NCBI RefSeq assembly: GCF_000152965.1
Contig: NZ_CH902583.1
Span: forward strand, 2,128,754-2,192,753
Source: Roseobacter sp. MED193
GTDB lineage: Bacteria; Pseudomonadota; Alphaproteobacteria; Rhodobacterales; Rhodobacteraceae
Reading direction: 5' to 3'
Length of the DNA: 64,000 nucleotides
Part shown: piece by piece, positions 17,646 through 25,477 of the stretch
Layout: every line of letters begins with the position of its first letter
How positions within the stretch are numbered: position 1 is the first letter of the stretch
Made by a program: the position numbers and the translations under genes
Notes under the pieces: generated by a model
What the model saw: the letters and a program-made list of their open reading frames with translations, nothing else
Database searches by the model: none
Told to the model about the DNA's origin: nothing

Positions 17646-17921
17646 GACGGTCTCCTCTCGTTTCAATTCCGGGCCACAAAACAGCCCGCTGTCTGTGATG
17701 CCGCAACGTTACAGCCCGAGGCTGGATTGGCCAGCCCAAAAGGCAAGACCCATGGTGGAATGCGGGTAGCTTTGCGAAACTTTGCTTGTGCCCATCTGCC
17801 GCTCGAGCAATATGATCAAATTATTTAACATGACCGCTTGCCCCGCTGGAACCGCAGTGACAAGGTGTCGGATGACTTCCGGCCAGCGCGCCGGATTCTG
17901 CGTCTGAATGGGAGACCGGAC

Positions 17922-19361
17922 ATGATTGAGAAACGCGACTTTTACATCAATGGTGCGTGGGTTGCCCCTGCGCAAGCAAACGATTTTGAGGTAATCGACC
18001 CCTCTACCGAAGAAGCCTGCGCGGTGATTTCATTGGGCGGCCAAGCCGATACCGATGCAGCTGTAGCCGCCGCCAAAGCTGCCCTGCCGGGTTGGATGGC
18101 AACCCCAGTGGCAGAACGCATTGCGCTGGTCGAAAAGCTGATAGAGGTCTACGGCAATCGCAGCGAAGAGATGGCGCAGGCCATATCCGTCGAGATGGGC
18201 GCGCCGATCGAAATGTCGCGCAGTCAGCAAGTTGGCGCCGGTAGCTACCACCTACAAGAATTTATCAATGCCGCAAAGGCCTATGCCTTTGACGCGCCCT
18301 TGGGCGACCATGCCCCCAATGACCGCATCATCCACGAGGCGGTCGGCGTTACCGCCCTGATCACCCCCTGGAACTGGCCGATGAACCAGGTGACTCTGAA
18401 GGTCGGCGCCGCAGCGATTGCTGGCTGCACCATGGTCCTGAAACCCTCCGAGCAGAGCCCGCTCAACGCCATGCTCTTTGCCGAAATGATGGACGAAGCC
18501 GGCTTCCCCAAAGGAGTGTTCAACTTGGTGAACGGTGACGGTGTGGGCGTTGGCTCACAGCTGACCGCGCATCCAGATGTGGATATGGTCTCCTTTACCG
18601 GCTCGACTCGGGCCGGTACCGCGATCTCGAAATCCGCTGCCGAAACCCTCAAGAAGGTACATCTGGAACTTGGCGGCAAGGGTGCCAATGTTATCTTTGA
18701 CGATGCCGATGAGAAGGCCGTGAAACGCGGCGTCTTGCATATGATGAACAACACCGGCCAAAGCTGTAACGCCCCAAGCCGGATGTTGGTTCAGAAAGGG
18801 ATCTATGATCAAGCGGTTGCCACTGCGTCCGAAGTTGCCTCCAAGATCACAGTGGGCCCCGCCTCCGAAGAGGGGCGCCACATTGGTCCGGTGGTGAATG
18901 AGCTACAATGGAACAAGATCCAGGATCTGATCCAGAAGGGCATTGATGAGGGCGCCAAACTGGTGGCCGGTGGCACTGGTCGCCCCGATGGGCTGAACAA
19001 AGGCTTCTATGTCAAACCCACGGTTTTTGCAGATGCCAACAACCAGATGGTCGTTGCCCGCGAAGAGATCTTTGGCCCAGTTCTGACGATGATTCCTTTT
19101 GAAACCGAAGAGGAAGCCATCGAAATCGCCAATGACACCCCCTATGGGCTGACCAACTACGTACAGACTCAGGATAGCGCGCGCGCCAATCGCATGGCCC
19201 GCGTGCTGCGCTCTGGCATGGTGGAAATCAATGGCAAGTCGCGCAGCGCTGGCGCGCCCTTTGGTGGCATGAAGCAATCCGGCAATGGCCGCGAAGGTGG
19301 CAGCTGGGGAATAGAGGATTTCCTCGAAGTGAAATCCGTCGGCGGCTGGACACCAGAATAA
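17922..19361 (+). CDS. NAD(P)-dependent aldehyde dehydrogenase
   Basis: A 479-residue enzyme oxidising an aldehyde to the carboxylic acid. Catalytic residues are Cys282 in NNTGQSCNAPSR and Glu249 in HLELGGKGANVIF; VTALITPWNWPMNQ holds the conserved oxyanion Asn and FTGSTRAG the cofactor loop. The C-terminal EEIFGPVLTMIPFETEEEA and PFGGMKQSGNGREGG segments are standard. The substrate is not readable from sequence; no partner alcohol dehydrogenase is adjacent. The ATG at 17922 has GGGAGA 6 bases upstream; the longer frame from 17838 lacks this. Confidence 0.92.
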   Translation: MIEKRDFYINGAWVAPAQANDFEVIDPSTEEACAVISLGGQADTDAAVAAAKAALPGWMATPVAERIALVEKLIEVYGNRSEEMAQAISVEMGAPIEMSRSQQVGAGSYHLQEFINAAKAYAFDAPLGDHAPNDRIIHEAVGVTALITPWNWPMNQVTLKVGAAAIAGCTMVLKPSEQSPLNAMLFAEMMDEAGFPKGVFNLVNGDGVGVGSQLTAHPDVDMVSFTGSTRAGTAISKSAAETLKKVHLELGGKGANVIFDDADEKAVKRGVLHMMNNTGQSCNAPSRMLVQKGIYDQAVATASEVASKITVGPASEEGRHIGPVVNELQWNKIQDLIQKGIDEGAKLVAGGTGRPDGLNKGFYVKPTVFADANNQMVVAREEIFGPVLTMIPFETEEEAIEIANDTPYGLTNYVQTQDSARANRMARVLRSGMVEINGKSRSAGAPFGGMKQSGNGREGGSWGIEDFLEVKSVGGWTPE

Positions 19362-19391
19362 GGCCCGGCTCAGCAAAGACGGACCGTTTTG

Positions 19392-19422
19392 AAAGGTCGC
19401 CCCCCGGGCGGCCTTTCTTTTT
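19392..19422 (+). terminator. Rho-independent terminator of the aldehyde dehydrogenase gene
   Basis: AAAGGTCGCCC (19392-19402) pairs with GGGCGGCCTTT (19406-19416), with one G-U pair and a CCC loop, followed by CTTTTTTT, about 30 bases after the stop codon. Confidence 0.85.
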
Positions 19423-19537
19423 GGCGATCCCTCGCGTGCGTTCACAGGTCGGATTTTTCAAAGCGAAGGTGGCTCTCCCGCGTCCTCCCGTTGCCCTGGC
19501 CAAAGCCAGAACAAGGGCGGACCTTGGGCAGGCTCTG

Positions 19538-19975
19538 TCAGGCCAGCCCATCGACAATAAGCTGCGGCACCCCGTCAGAAGTCTTCTGGGCGGAACAACC
19601 ATCCCAGCCGATAACCCCTGTGACCCGCTGGCGCAGCGCGGAAAAGCTCTCAAAGCGCACCACGTCCACCGGCGTGTCAAAATGCAGCGTAATCTGGCGA
19701 TGCTCACCATCTCCCATCAGGGAAAGCCCGCGTATTTCACCTTTAAAGACCTGTCCCAAGTAACGCCCGCGAACCCGGTCCCCAACCTGCAGCTGCAACC
19801 GGTTGGAGGCACGGGCCTGTAGCGTATTCCAATCCCGCGCACCGTATTGCTGTGCAACCAGCTCCAAAGATTTGGAATGGCCAACCGCAACACCGCTACT
19901 GTGTAATTGTTGTCGCAGGCGCTTCGCCTGCAGCTTCAACGCATCCGTTGAAGGCACATTAGAAAAATCAGTCAT
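19538..19975 (-). CDS. Glyoxalase_8 domain protein
   Basis: A 145-residue protein. Residues 10-57 (LKLQAKRLRQQLHSSGVAVG through SLELVAQQYGARDWNTLQAR) match the helical Glyoxalase-related domain (PF20066), found in small proteins and in N- or C-terminal extensions of glyoxalase-superfamily proteins. The remaining about 90 residues are beta-rich (LQVGDRVRGRYLGQVFKGEI) and might be a small barrel fold. No metal-binding glyoxalase residues are seen, so catalytic activity is not supported. It stands alone and converges with the aldehyde dehydrogenase. Confidence 0.75.
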   Translation of the reverse strand: MTDFSNVPSTDALKLQAKRLRQQLHSSGVAVGHSKSLELVAQQYGARDWNTLQARASNRLQLQVGDRVRGRYLGQVFKGEIRGLSLMGDGEHRQITLHFDTPVDVVRFESFSALRQRVTGVIGWDGCSAQKTSDGVPQLIVDGLA

Positions 19976-20392
19976 CTGTTTCTCGTCCCATTAAGGGCAC
20001 GCAAATCACGATGGGCACCGCATTGCCATCCAGCGCGCCAAGAGGTGAGCGATAGATGTCGTCTTGATCTTATCAGGGTTTCACCATGGCCCCGAATCAG
20101 AGCTGCGGTAGGCAGGAGACCCAAACCTAGGGCTTCGCTTACGGCAGTTCTCTCTGCTCAGTCAAGCCTCAGAGATTGGCTTTCCCGATAACTGGATCGC
20201 AAGAGGCTTTGCCAGGGACTCTTCGAACATAGGCCAGACGCCAAATAACATGCCCAGAACTCTCTGAAGCCAAGCTTGGATCTCTGGCCTCTATTCCCCG
20301 CTCCGCCTCCCCTAAACGACCGATTGCCCCGCTCTTACAAACGGGGCAATCTCAGCATAGTCAAAGGCAAGGTGAGCAATGAAGGCTCGCCC
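19976..20392. other. Intergenic region with one inverted repeat and a decayed reading frame
   Basis: No complete gene is visible in these 417 bases. A perfect 9-bp inverted repeat, GATTGCCCC (20322-20330) with GGGGCAATC (20343-20351), lies just downstream of the chemotaxis receptor gene on the minus strand; no T-run follows, so it is only a possible terminator. A short minus-strand open frame (about 20162-20290) reads QAWLQRVLGMLFGVWPMF and may be a remnant of a transporter C-terminus. Confidence 0.35.
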
Positions 20393-21973
20393 CTAAGCGG
20401 CAGCGTTAAGGCTTGTCGTACCTGCTGTGTGTCGGTCCAACTCAAACCGCGCCATCAAAGCAGAAAGCTTTGTCGCATCAGTGTGCAACATATGGCCAGC
20501 GGCTGTCGCCTGTTCCACCATAGCTGCGTTTTGTTGGGTTACATTGTCCAGCTGGCTTACGCCGGTGTTGATTTCACCCAGACCTGTTGCTTGCTCAACC
20601 GCACCATTTGCAATGTCTGAAATAAGTCTCGAAATCTCGTTCACACGTCTGACAATTGTACTGATGGATTTCCCCGCATCACCTACGAGGGTCACGCCAT
20701 GTTCCACCTGTTTTGAACTCTCTGTGATCAGTGTTTTGATCTCGGTCGCCGCATCAGCTGAGCGCTGCGCCAATCCACGCACTTCGGAAGCAACAACCGC
20801 AAAGCCTTTGCCAGCCTCCCCAGCGCGCGCCGCCTCAACACCCGCGTTTAGGGCGAGAAGGTTAGTCTGGAAGGCAATATCGTCAATTACCCCAATGATC
20901 TGCGCAATCTGGTCAGAGGAGTTCTCGATTGTAGACATCGCAGCCACGGCCTTGGTCACAATGTCACCACTGCTCTCGGCTTCCTTGCGCGCTTCTTCCA
21001 TCGTGTTTTCAACATTGCGGGCGCCATCTGCGGCGGACTTCACGGAAACCGTCATTTCTTCCAGGGCGGCGGCTGTCTCTTCCAGCGTAGCGGCCTGGCT
21101 TTCGGTCCGATGTGACAGATCATCCGAAGCCTGGCTGATCTCAGTAGCGCCGTTCTTGATGCTCTCACTGGCACCAATCACCTGCTCCATGGTCTCTTTG
21201 AGCGAAGTCACAGTTGCATTGAAATTTGTGCGCAGCTGCTCGTATTCACTCGGGAAACTCTCGTTGATGGTACAATCCAACCGGCCACTGGCCATTTCAC
21301 CCAGATGTGAGCCAACGGTGTCCACAACAAGTACAGCATCTTTCTGGCTCTTCGTCGCCTTGGCCTGCGCTTCTTCGGCCACAAGGGTCTGCGCACTTGC
21401 CGCTTCCTGCTGGCGTTTGAGTTCAGCATCCGCAGCCAGGCTTTTGAGCAGACTGAGCAGTAGAACGCCCGCCTCCAGCAGAACAATGACAGCGTGCAAA
21501 ACGGTGCGTTGCAGGTTCGCCATCAGATCACCGCCAGGGTAAACCATTTTGGGCAACATAAAGCTAAAGGAAACGTGGTGCAGCGCCACCAGAACGGTGG
21601 CAAAAATCAATGCTTTGGGGTTTGCTAGGGTTGAGACAATGGCCAGAACGGCAAAGAACATCATATGCGTGTCCAACTGCCAAGCATGACCGCTCAGGGA
21701 TGCTGTCAGAAGAATGCAGTGGGCCACAAAACAGAAACTCAGCAGGTAGTCCCGTGTTGAGGGAGGAAGTGCCTTTGAAACATAGGCAAAAACACCCAAT
21801 ACAAGACTAAGGCAAGCAAAGACCCACCAGTTTGGGTTGCCGTTAAGGTAGAAGGCTGCAACAGCAGGCCCAGGCACCAAGAGCCAGCTGGTAATTTGCT
21901 GAATGCTGCGTTCATTCGTGAGTATTGAGCTGGCAGCTTCGGGCTTCGCGCCAGTAGGTTTCATATTGCGCAT
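20393..21973 (-). CDS. Methyl-accepting chemotaxis protein
   Basis: A 526-residue receptor. Roughly residues 28-180 hold several hydrophobic segments ([91 protein letters not shown]). It is thus a polytopic membrane sensor rather than the usual two-helix periplasmic type. A HAMP-like region follows at about 220-265. The signalling hairpin [20 protein letters not shown] then [20 protein letters not shown] contacts CheA/CheW. No CheR-docking pentapeptide at the C-terminus. Its start overlaps the end of the upstream small membrane protein gene by 13 bases. Confidence 0.93.
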   Translation of the reverse strand: MRNMKPTGAKPEAASSILTNERSIQQITSWLLVPGPAVAAFYLNGNPNWWVFACLSLVLGVFAYVSKALPPSTRDYLLSFCFVAHCILLTASLSGHAWQLDTHMMFFAVLAIVSTLANPKALIFATVLVALHHVSFSFMLPKMVYPGGDLMANLQRTVLHAVIVLLEAGVLLLSLLKSLAADAELKRQQEAASAQTLVAEEAQAKATKSQKDAVLVVDTVGSHLGEMASGRLDCTINESFPSEYEQLRTNFNATVTSLKETMEQVIGASESIKNGATEISQASDDLSHRTESQAATLEETAAALEEMTVSVKSAADGARNVENTMEEARKEAESSGDIVTKAVAAMSTIENSSDQIAQIIGVIDDIAFQTNLLALNAGVEAARAGEAGKGFAVVASEVRGLAQRSADAATEIKTLITESSKQVEHGVTLVGDAGKSISTIVRRVNEISRLISDIANGAVEQATGLGEINTGVSQLDNVTQQNAAMVEQATAAGHMLHTDATKLSALMARFELDRHTAGTTSLNAAA

Positions 21974-22269
21974 AGTTCTAACACTCTCTCTCCATCAACC
22001 ACCAGCCAAGCACCATGTGCATAAAGCTGGGCAACGCTTTGCGACGTCTCCAGGGCAACCAAAACACCCAATGGAGCGCGCTCTGGTGCCACTTCCTGCA
22101 CACCCGCCTTGTCTGCAATCCATGCGGCATCCCCCCAGGGAGATGCGATTACCAAGGCAACATCTCCAACTTGGGGGCGCTCCTGCATCAACAACGGCAA
22201 GACCGGCGAACACAGCACAACAACCATAGCGGTCAACATGAGTGCTACATCTGGGGCGGCAAATTTCAT
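21961..22269 (-). CDS. Hypothetical protein in receptor operon, N-terminal membrane segment
   Basis: A 102-residue protein with one hydrophobic segment ([21 protein letters not shown], about residues 7-27) and a small domain predicted outside the cytoplasm ([27 protein letters not shown], then [29 protein letters not shown]). The gene overlaps the start of the chemotaxis receptor gene by 13 bases, so the two are co-translated and may work together. No family recognised. A role in presenting or tuning the receptor is only an inference. Confidence 0.75.
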   Translation of the reverse strand: MKFAAPDVALMLTAMVVVLCSPVLPLLMQERPQVGDVALVIASPWGDAAWIADKAGVQEVAPERAPLGVLVALETSQSVAQLYAHGAWLVVDGERVLELCAI

Positions 22270-22780
22270 AAAGGGAGCTTTGCGTCAAAAATCCTTACGA
22301 AGTCTAAAGACTGCATAAACCGCGCGGACAAAACCCATACAATCTTAACGGATTGAACGTGGGAAAAGACAACTGTTCCCCACCGCGCAGGCCGCCACTG
22401 GCAAAGCCTTGGAAAACTACATTCCGGTAATGGGCTACATTCATCACCTCAAAAACAGGAAATAGTAAATATTTCAATTATCTAAGCGCCCTATTCCACC
22501 GCCTTACTGCTGAGCTTTGATACAAAGATCGGCGTTGCGCGGGCTGCCCTGGGAGGGTTTTCTAGGGCCTGATCTTCAAAGCGGCCAAGCCATCATGCGG
22601 GACGTCGATACTAGGTCAATACTCTCAGCAAGCGCCTGCGTGACCGTGTTAGGATGTTCCACACCTTCAATGCTATTGTGGCGCCAAGTTTTCAAATCAG
22701 TGCTAATCTTAGCCGCGAGCAAGATCTTTGCCTGACCCGGAAAGCTTGCGAGAAATTAAGCAGTTGGGTACTGATTTGTC
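22270..22780. other. Intergenic region between the receptor operon and the cox cluster
   Basis: These 511 bases separate divergent transcription units and must hold promoters for both. No convincing gene: a plus-strand 72-codon frame has no ribosome binding site or family. Antisense to it, a minus-strand frame without ATG (22576-22755) reads protein-like sequence (AAKISTDLKTWRHNSIEGV) and may be a fragment of a decayed gene. No clear terminator or operator seen. Confidence 0.4.
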
Positions 22781-23977
22781 ATGCAGATACTGGATTACTC
22801 CCATAACACCCTACTGGTCCTCGCTTCCCTTTTGGTCGCGACAATGGCCGGGTTCACCGGTTTCTCGCTGACCAAGGGTCTGTCAGAGCGCAGTGTTGCC
22901 CACCGAAAAATCCTCATCGCACTCGCTGCGGTTGCGCTGGGGGGCGGTATCTGGTCCATGCATTTTGTCGCCATGCTTGGGCTACAACTGCCAATTCTGT
23001 TCTACTATGATGCCGCCATAACCCTGGCCTCAGCCCTAATCGCCATTCTGGTGGTCGGCTGTGCGCTGCTTATCCTGCATTTTTGGAAACGGACCGCAGG
23101 GACGCTGGTTCTTGCGGGTGTGATTGTCGGGTTAGGCGTCCTGGCCATGCATTATCTGGGCATGTCTGCGATGGAGCTCTGCCAGGCACTCTATACCCCA
23201 ACCGGGATTGCTTTGGCTGTCATCTCCTCCTGTGCGCTCAATACTGCGGCCTTTGCCATCGCTTATGGTCAGCGAACCCAACGCAATATCGTTGTCGGAA
23301 CATTGTTCTTTGGCTTTGCTGTTTTTGCAGTGCATTTCATTGCTATCAGTGGCGCCGACTTTGTCGCCGTGGATAATTTGACCGAGGTTGGTCCGTTGAT
23401 CAGCAATGAGGTCATGGCAATTGCTGTTGTCCTTAGCAGCTTTGTTCTATGCGGGGCCTTCCTGCTGACCGGGGTTACCTTCTTGGCACCACCTGAATTG
23501 GCACCGCTACAGCCAGAGGCCCACCTGACCCCCTCTGCAAATCCTCTGACCGGGCCAGAGCAGGATCAAGAACAAGAGCCCCAACAACCAACAGCGCAGC
23601 CCGCTGCACCGATTGCTGCCCCCGATGAGCCCCATACAACCACCACACAGAGCCAGATCCCCTATGAGCTGGAAGGGCGCACCCTGTTTTTGGACCGCCA
23701 AGAGGTGGCTGCCATCCGGGCAGAGGGGCACTACACCCATATCTATACCGAAGAGGATAAGCTGTTTTGTGTCTGGTCTATCACCGAGGCGGAAAAGCGA
23801 CTGGGTCCGACCCGCTTTATCAAGACCCACCGCAGCTACTTGGTTAACCCAGCTTTTGTCACCGGGTTTGAACGGCTCAAGGACAATGGCGTCTGCTATT
23901 TTGACATCGCGAAACTCTCCAAGGTTCCTGTAAGCCGCTCACGATTGCGGGCCGTGCGCGAGATGTTGGGCGTCTAG
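22781..23977 (+). CDS. coxC: MHYT-LytTR membrane-bound transcriptional regulator, CoxC type
   Basis: A 398-residue protein. Residues 1-235 carry about seven hydrophobic segments with the MHYT-domain signatures MHFVAM (about 66), MHYLGM (about 124) and VHFIAI (about 187). MHYT domains are proposed to bind a diatomic gas or copper through these His/Met residues. A Pro/Gln-rich linker (about 240-295) leads to a C-terminal LytTR DNA-binding domain (about 297-398) with IRAEGHYTHIYTE and RFIKTHRSYLVNPAFV. The combination is that of CoxC/CoxH in Oligotropha carboxidovorans, encoded in the CO dehydrogenase cluster. It precedes coxM by 138 bases; a direct-repeat site in between is its likely target. 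Confidence 0.85.
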   Translation: MQILDYSHNTLLVLASLLVATMAGFTGFSLTKGLSERSVAHRKILIALAAVALGGGIWSMHFVAMLGLQLPILFYYDAAITLASALIAILVVGCALLILHFWKRTAGTLVLAGVIVGLGVLAMHYLGMSAMELCQALYTPTGIALAVISSCALNTAAFAIAYGQRTQRNIVVGTLFFGFAVFAVHFIAISGADFVAVDNLTEVGPLISNEVMAIAVVLSSFVLCGAFLLTGVTFLAPPELAPLQPEAHLTPSANPLTGPEQDQEQEPQQPTAQPAAPIAAPDEPHTTTTQSQIPYELEGRTLFLDRQEVAAIRAEGHYTHIYTEEDKLFCVWSITEAEKRLGPTRFIKTHRSYLVNPAFVTGFERLKDNGVCYFDIAKLSKVPVSRSRLRAVREMLGV

Positions 23978-23983
23978 TCACCA

Positions 23984-24016
23984 CGCATTTCGTGCCTTCA
24001 GTTTCGCATTTCGTGC
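23984..24016. promoter_or_regulatory. Tandem direct repeat, candidate LytTR operator of cox genes
   Basis: The 12-mer CGCATTTCGTGC occurs exactly twice, at 23984-23995 and 24005-24016, start to start 21 bp, two turns of the helix. LytTR proteins bind pairs of direct repeats with about this spacing on one face of DNA. It lies between coxC, which encodes a LytTR domain, and coxM, about 100 bases before the coxM ATG. Binding is inferred, not shown. Confidence 0.65.
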
Positions 24017-24115
24017 GCAAACCCTCTCTTTTCAGTGAAAAACGGATGCGCCAAAACCACGGCGCGCCGCAGGCTTCCCTCAAGCAAGTAAATTGCACGT
24101 CAGGGAGGACAAGCA

Positions 24116-24970
24116 ATGATACCAGCGGCGTTTGACTATTATCGCCCCAAGAACATGGATGAGGTAATCGCCTTATTGCAGGAGCACGGCGATGATGCCC
24201 GTGTGATGGCAGGCGGGCACAGCCTGATCCCGATGATGAAGCTTCGCATGGCCGAAGTGCCGCATCTGATCGACCTTCAGAGCATTGAAGGCCTCAAAAC
24301 GATAGAGATCGAAAACGGTCAGATCACCCTTGGCGCGATGGTGACGCAGCATGATCTGATCGACCACGACGGTCTCGCCGCTGCGGTACCAATCCTGCGT
24401 GAAGCCGCCTTGCAGATTGCCGACCCCCAGGTGCGCTACATGGGCACGATCGGGGGCAACGTCGCCAACGGTGACCCTGGCAATGACATGCCAGGCGTGA
24501 TGCAGTGCCTGGATGCGCAGATCAATCTGGCAGGTCCCGATGGCCCCCGGACGGTTGCAGCCCGCGACTACTATGAAGCCGCCTATATGACCGACCGCGC
24601 AGATGACGAGGTGCTCGTCTCGGTGAGCTTGACGGCGCCCACAGGTGGCTACGCCTATGAAAAGCAAAAGCGCAAAATTGGCGATTATGCCACGGCTGCT
24701 GCGGCGGTTCAGATCACCAAATCTGACGGCAAAGTTGCCACAGCCTCCATTGCAATGACCAACTTGAGCGACGTTCCAGTCTGGTCCGAAGAGGCAAGCG
24801 CCGCTCTGATTGGCACCAGCTGCGAAAGCGCTGCACTCGATGCAGCCGTAGCGGCCATGCTGGGCGATATTGATCCGTCCGAGGACAACCGCGGCCCGGT
24901 TGCCTTTAAACGCCACGTGGCTGGCGTGATCCTGAAACGCGCGGTGACACGCGCCTGGGACCGGGCATAG
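24116..24970 (+). CDS. coxM: CO dehydrogenase medium (FAD-binding) subunit
   Basis: A 284-residue flavoprotein subunit of aerobic [MoCu] carbon monoxide dehydrogenase, matching the expected length. VMAGGHSLIPMMKLRMA is the N-terminal FAD pyrophosphate loop, TIGGNVANGDPGND the second glycine-rich FAD loop, and KQKRKIGDYATAAAAV belongs to the C-terminal domain. The subunit passes electrons from the iron-sulfur clusters to the quinone pool. GGGAGG sits upstream of the ATG. First structural gene of the operon, 12 bases before coxS. Confidence 0.95.
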   Translation: MIPAAFDYYRPKNMDEVIALLQEHGDDARVMAGGHSLIPMMKLRMAEVPHLIDLQSIEGLKTIEIENGQITLGAMVTQHDLIDHDGLAAAVPILREAALQIADPQVRYMGTIGGNVANGDPGNDMPGVMQCLDAQINLAGPDGPRTVAARDYYEAAYMTDRADDEVLVSVSLTAPTGGYAYEKQKRKIGDYATAAAAVQITKSDGKVATASIAMTNLSDVPVWSEEASAALIGTSCESAALDAAVAAMLGDIDPSEDNRGPVAFKRHVAGVILKRAVTRAWDRA

Positions 24971-24982
24971 GGGAGCAAAAAC

Positions 24983-25477
24983 ATGTCAGACAAGATGCAT
25001 ATCAAACTGAAGGTCAACGGCGAGGACAAAGAGTTCCTGGCCGAACCGCGTGAGCTGCTGATCTACGCTCTGCGCGAAAAGCTGAATATCACCGGCCCAC
25101 ATGTTGGCTGTGAGACCTCTCATTGTGGCGCTTGCACCGTCACCATTGATGGTAAATCGGTGAAGTCCTGCACTATGTTTGTGGCCCAGGCCAATGGCGC
25201 TGAGATCACCACTATCGAAGGGATCGGGACGCCGGATGCCCTGCATGTGCTGCAGGAAAACTTCCGCGAGCATCACGGGCTTCAGTGCGGGTTCTGCACC
25301 CCCGGCATGATCACCCGCGCCACCAAGCTGCTGGAAGAAAATCCAAACCCCACCGAAGAAGAGGTGCGCTTTGGCATGGCCGGCAATATCTGCCGCTGTA
25401 CTGGATATCAGAATATCGTCAAATCCATCCTCTCGGCCGCAAGCGAGATCAATGCAGCCAAGGAGGCAGCGCAATGA
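24983..25477 (+). CDS. coxS: CO dehydrogenase small (2Fe-2S) subunit
   Basis: A 164-residue protein with two [2Fe-2S] domains. The N-terminal plant-type cluster ligands are in [20 protein letters not shown] with a following Cys; the C-terminal helical cluster ligands are in [12 protein letters not shown] and [11 protein letters not shown]. Together these carry electrons from the molybdenum-copper centre in CoxL to FAD in CoxM. The stop codon overlaps the coxL start as ATGA, so expression is coupled. Confidence 0.96.
   Translation: MSDKMHIKLKVNGEDKEFLAEPRELLIYALREKLNITGPHVGCETSHCGACTVTIDGKSVKSCTMFVAQANGAEITTIEGIGTPDALHVLQENFREHHGLQCGFCTPGMITRATKLLEENPNPTEEEVRFGMAGNICRCTGYQNIVKSILSAASEINAAKEAAQ

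Noticed and set aside
20427-21542. A 371-codon plus-strand open frame
   Set aside because: Antisense to the chemotaxis receptor; Ser/Ala-rich translation typical of a shadow frame.
22517-22735. Plus-strand 72-codon frame upstream of coxC
   Set aside because: No ribosome binding site and no family resemblance.
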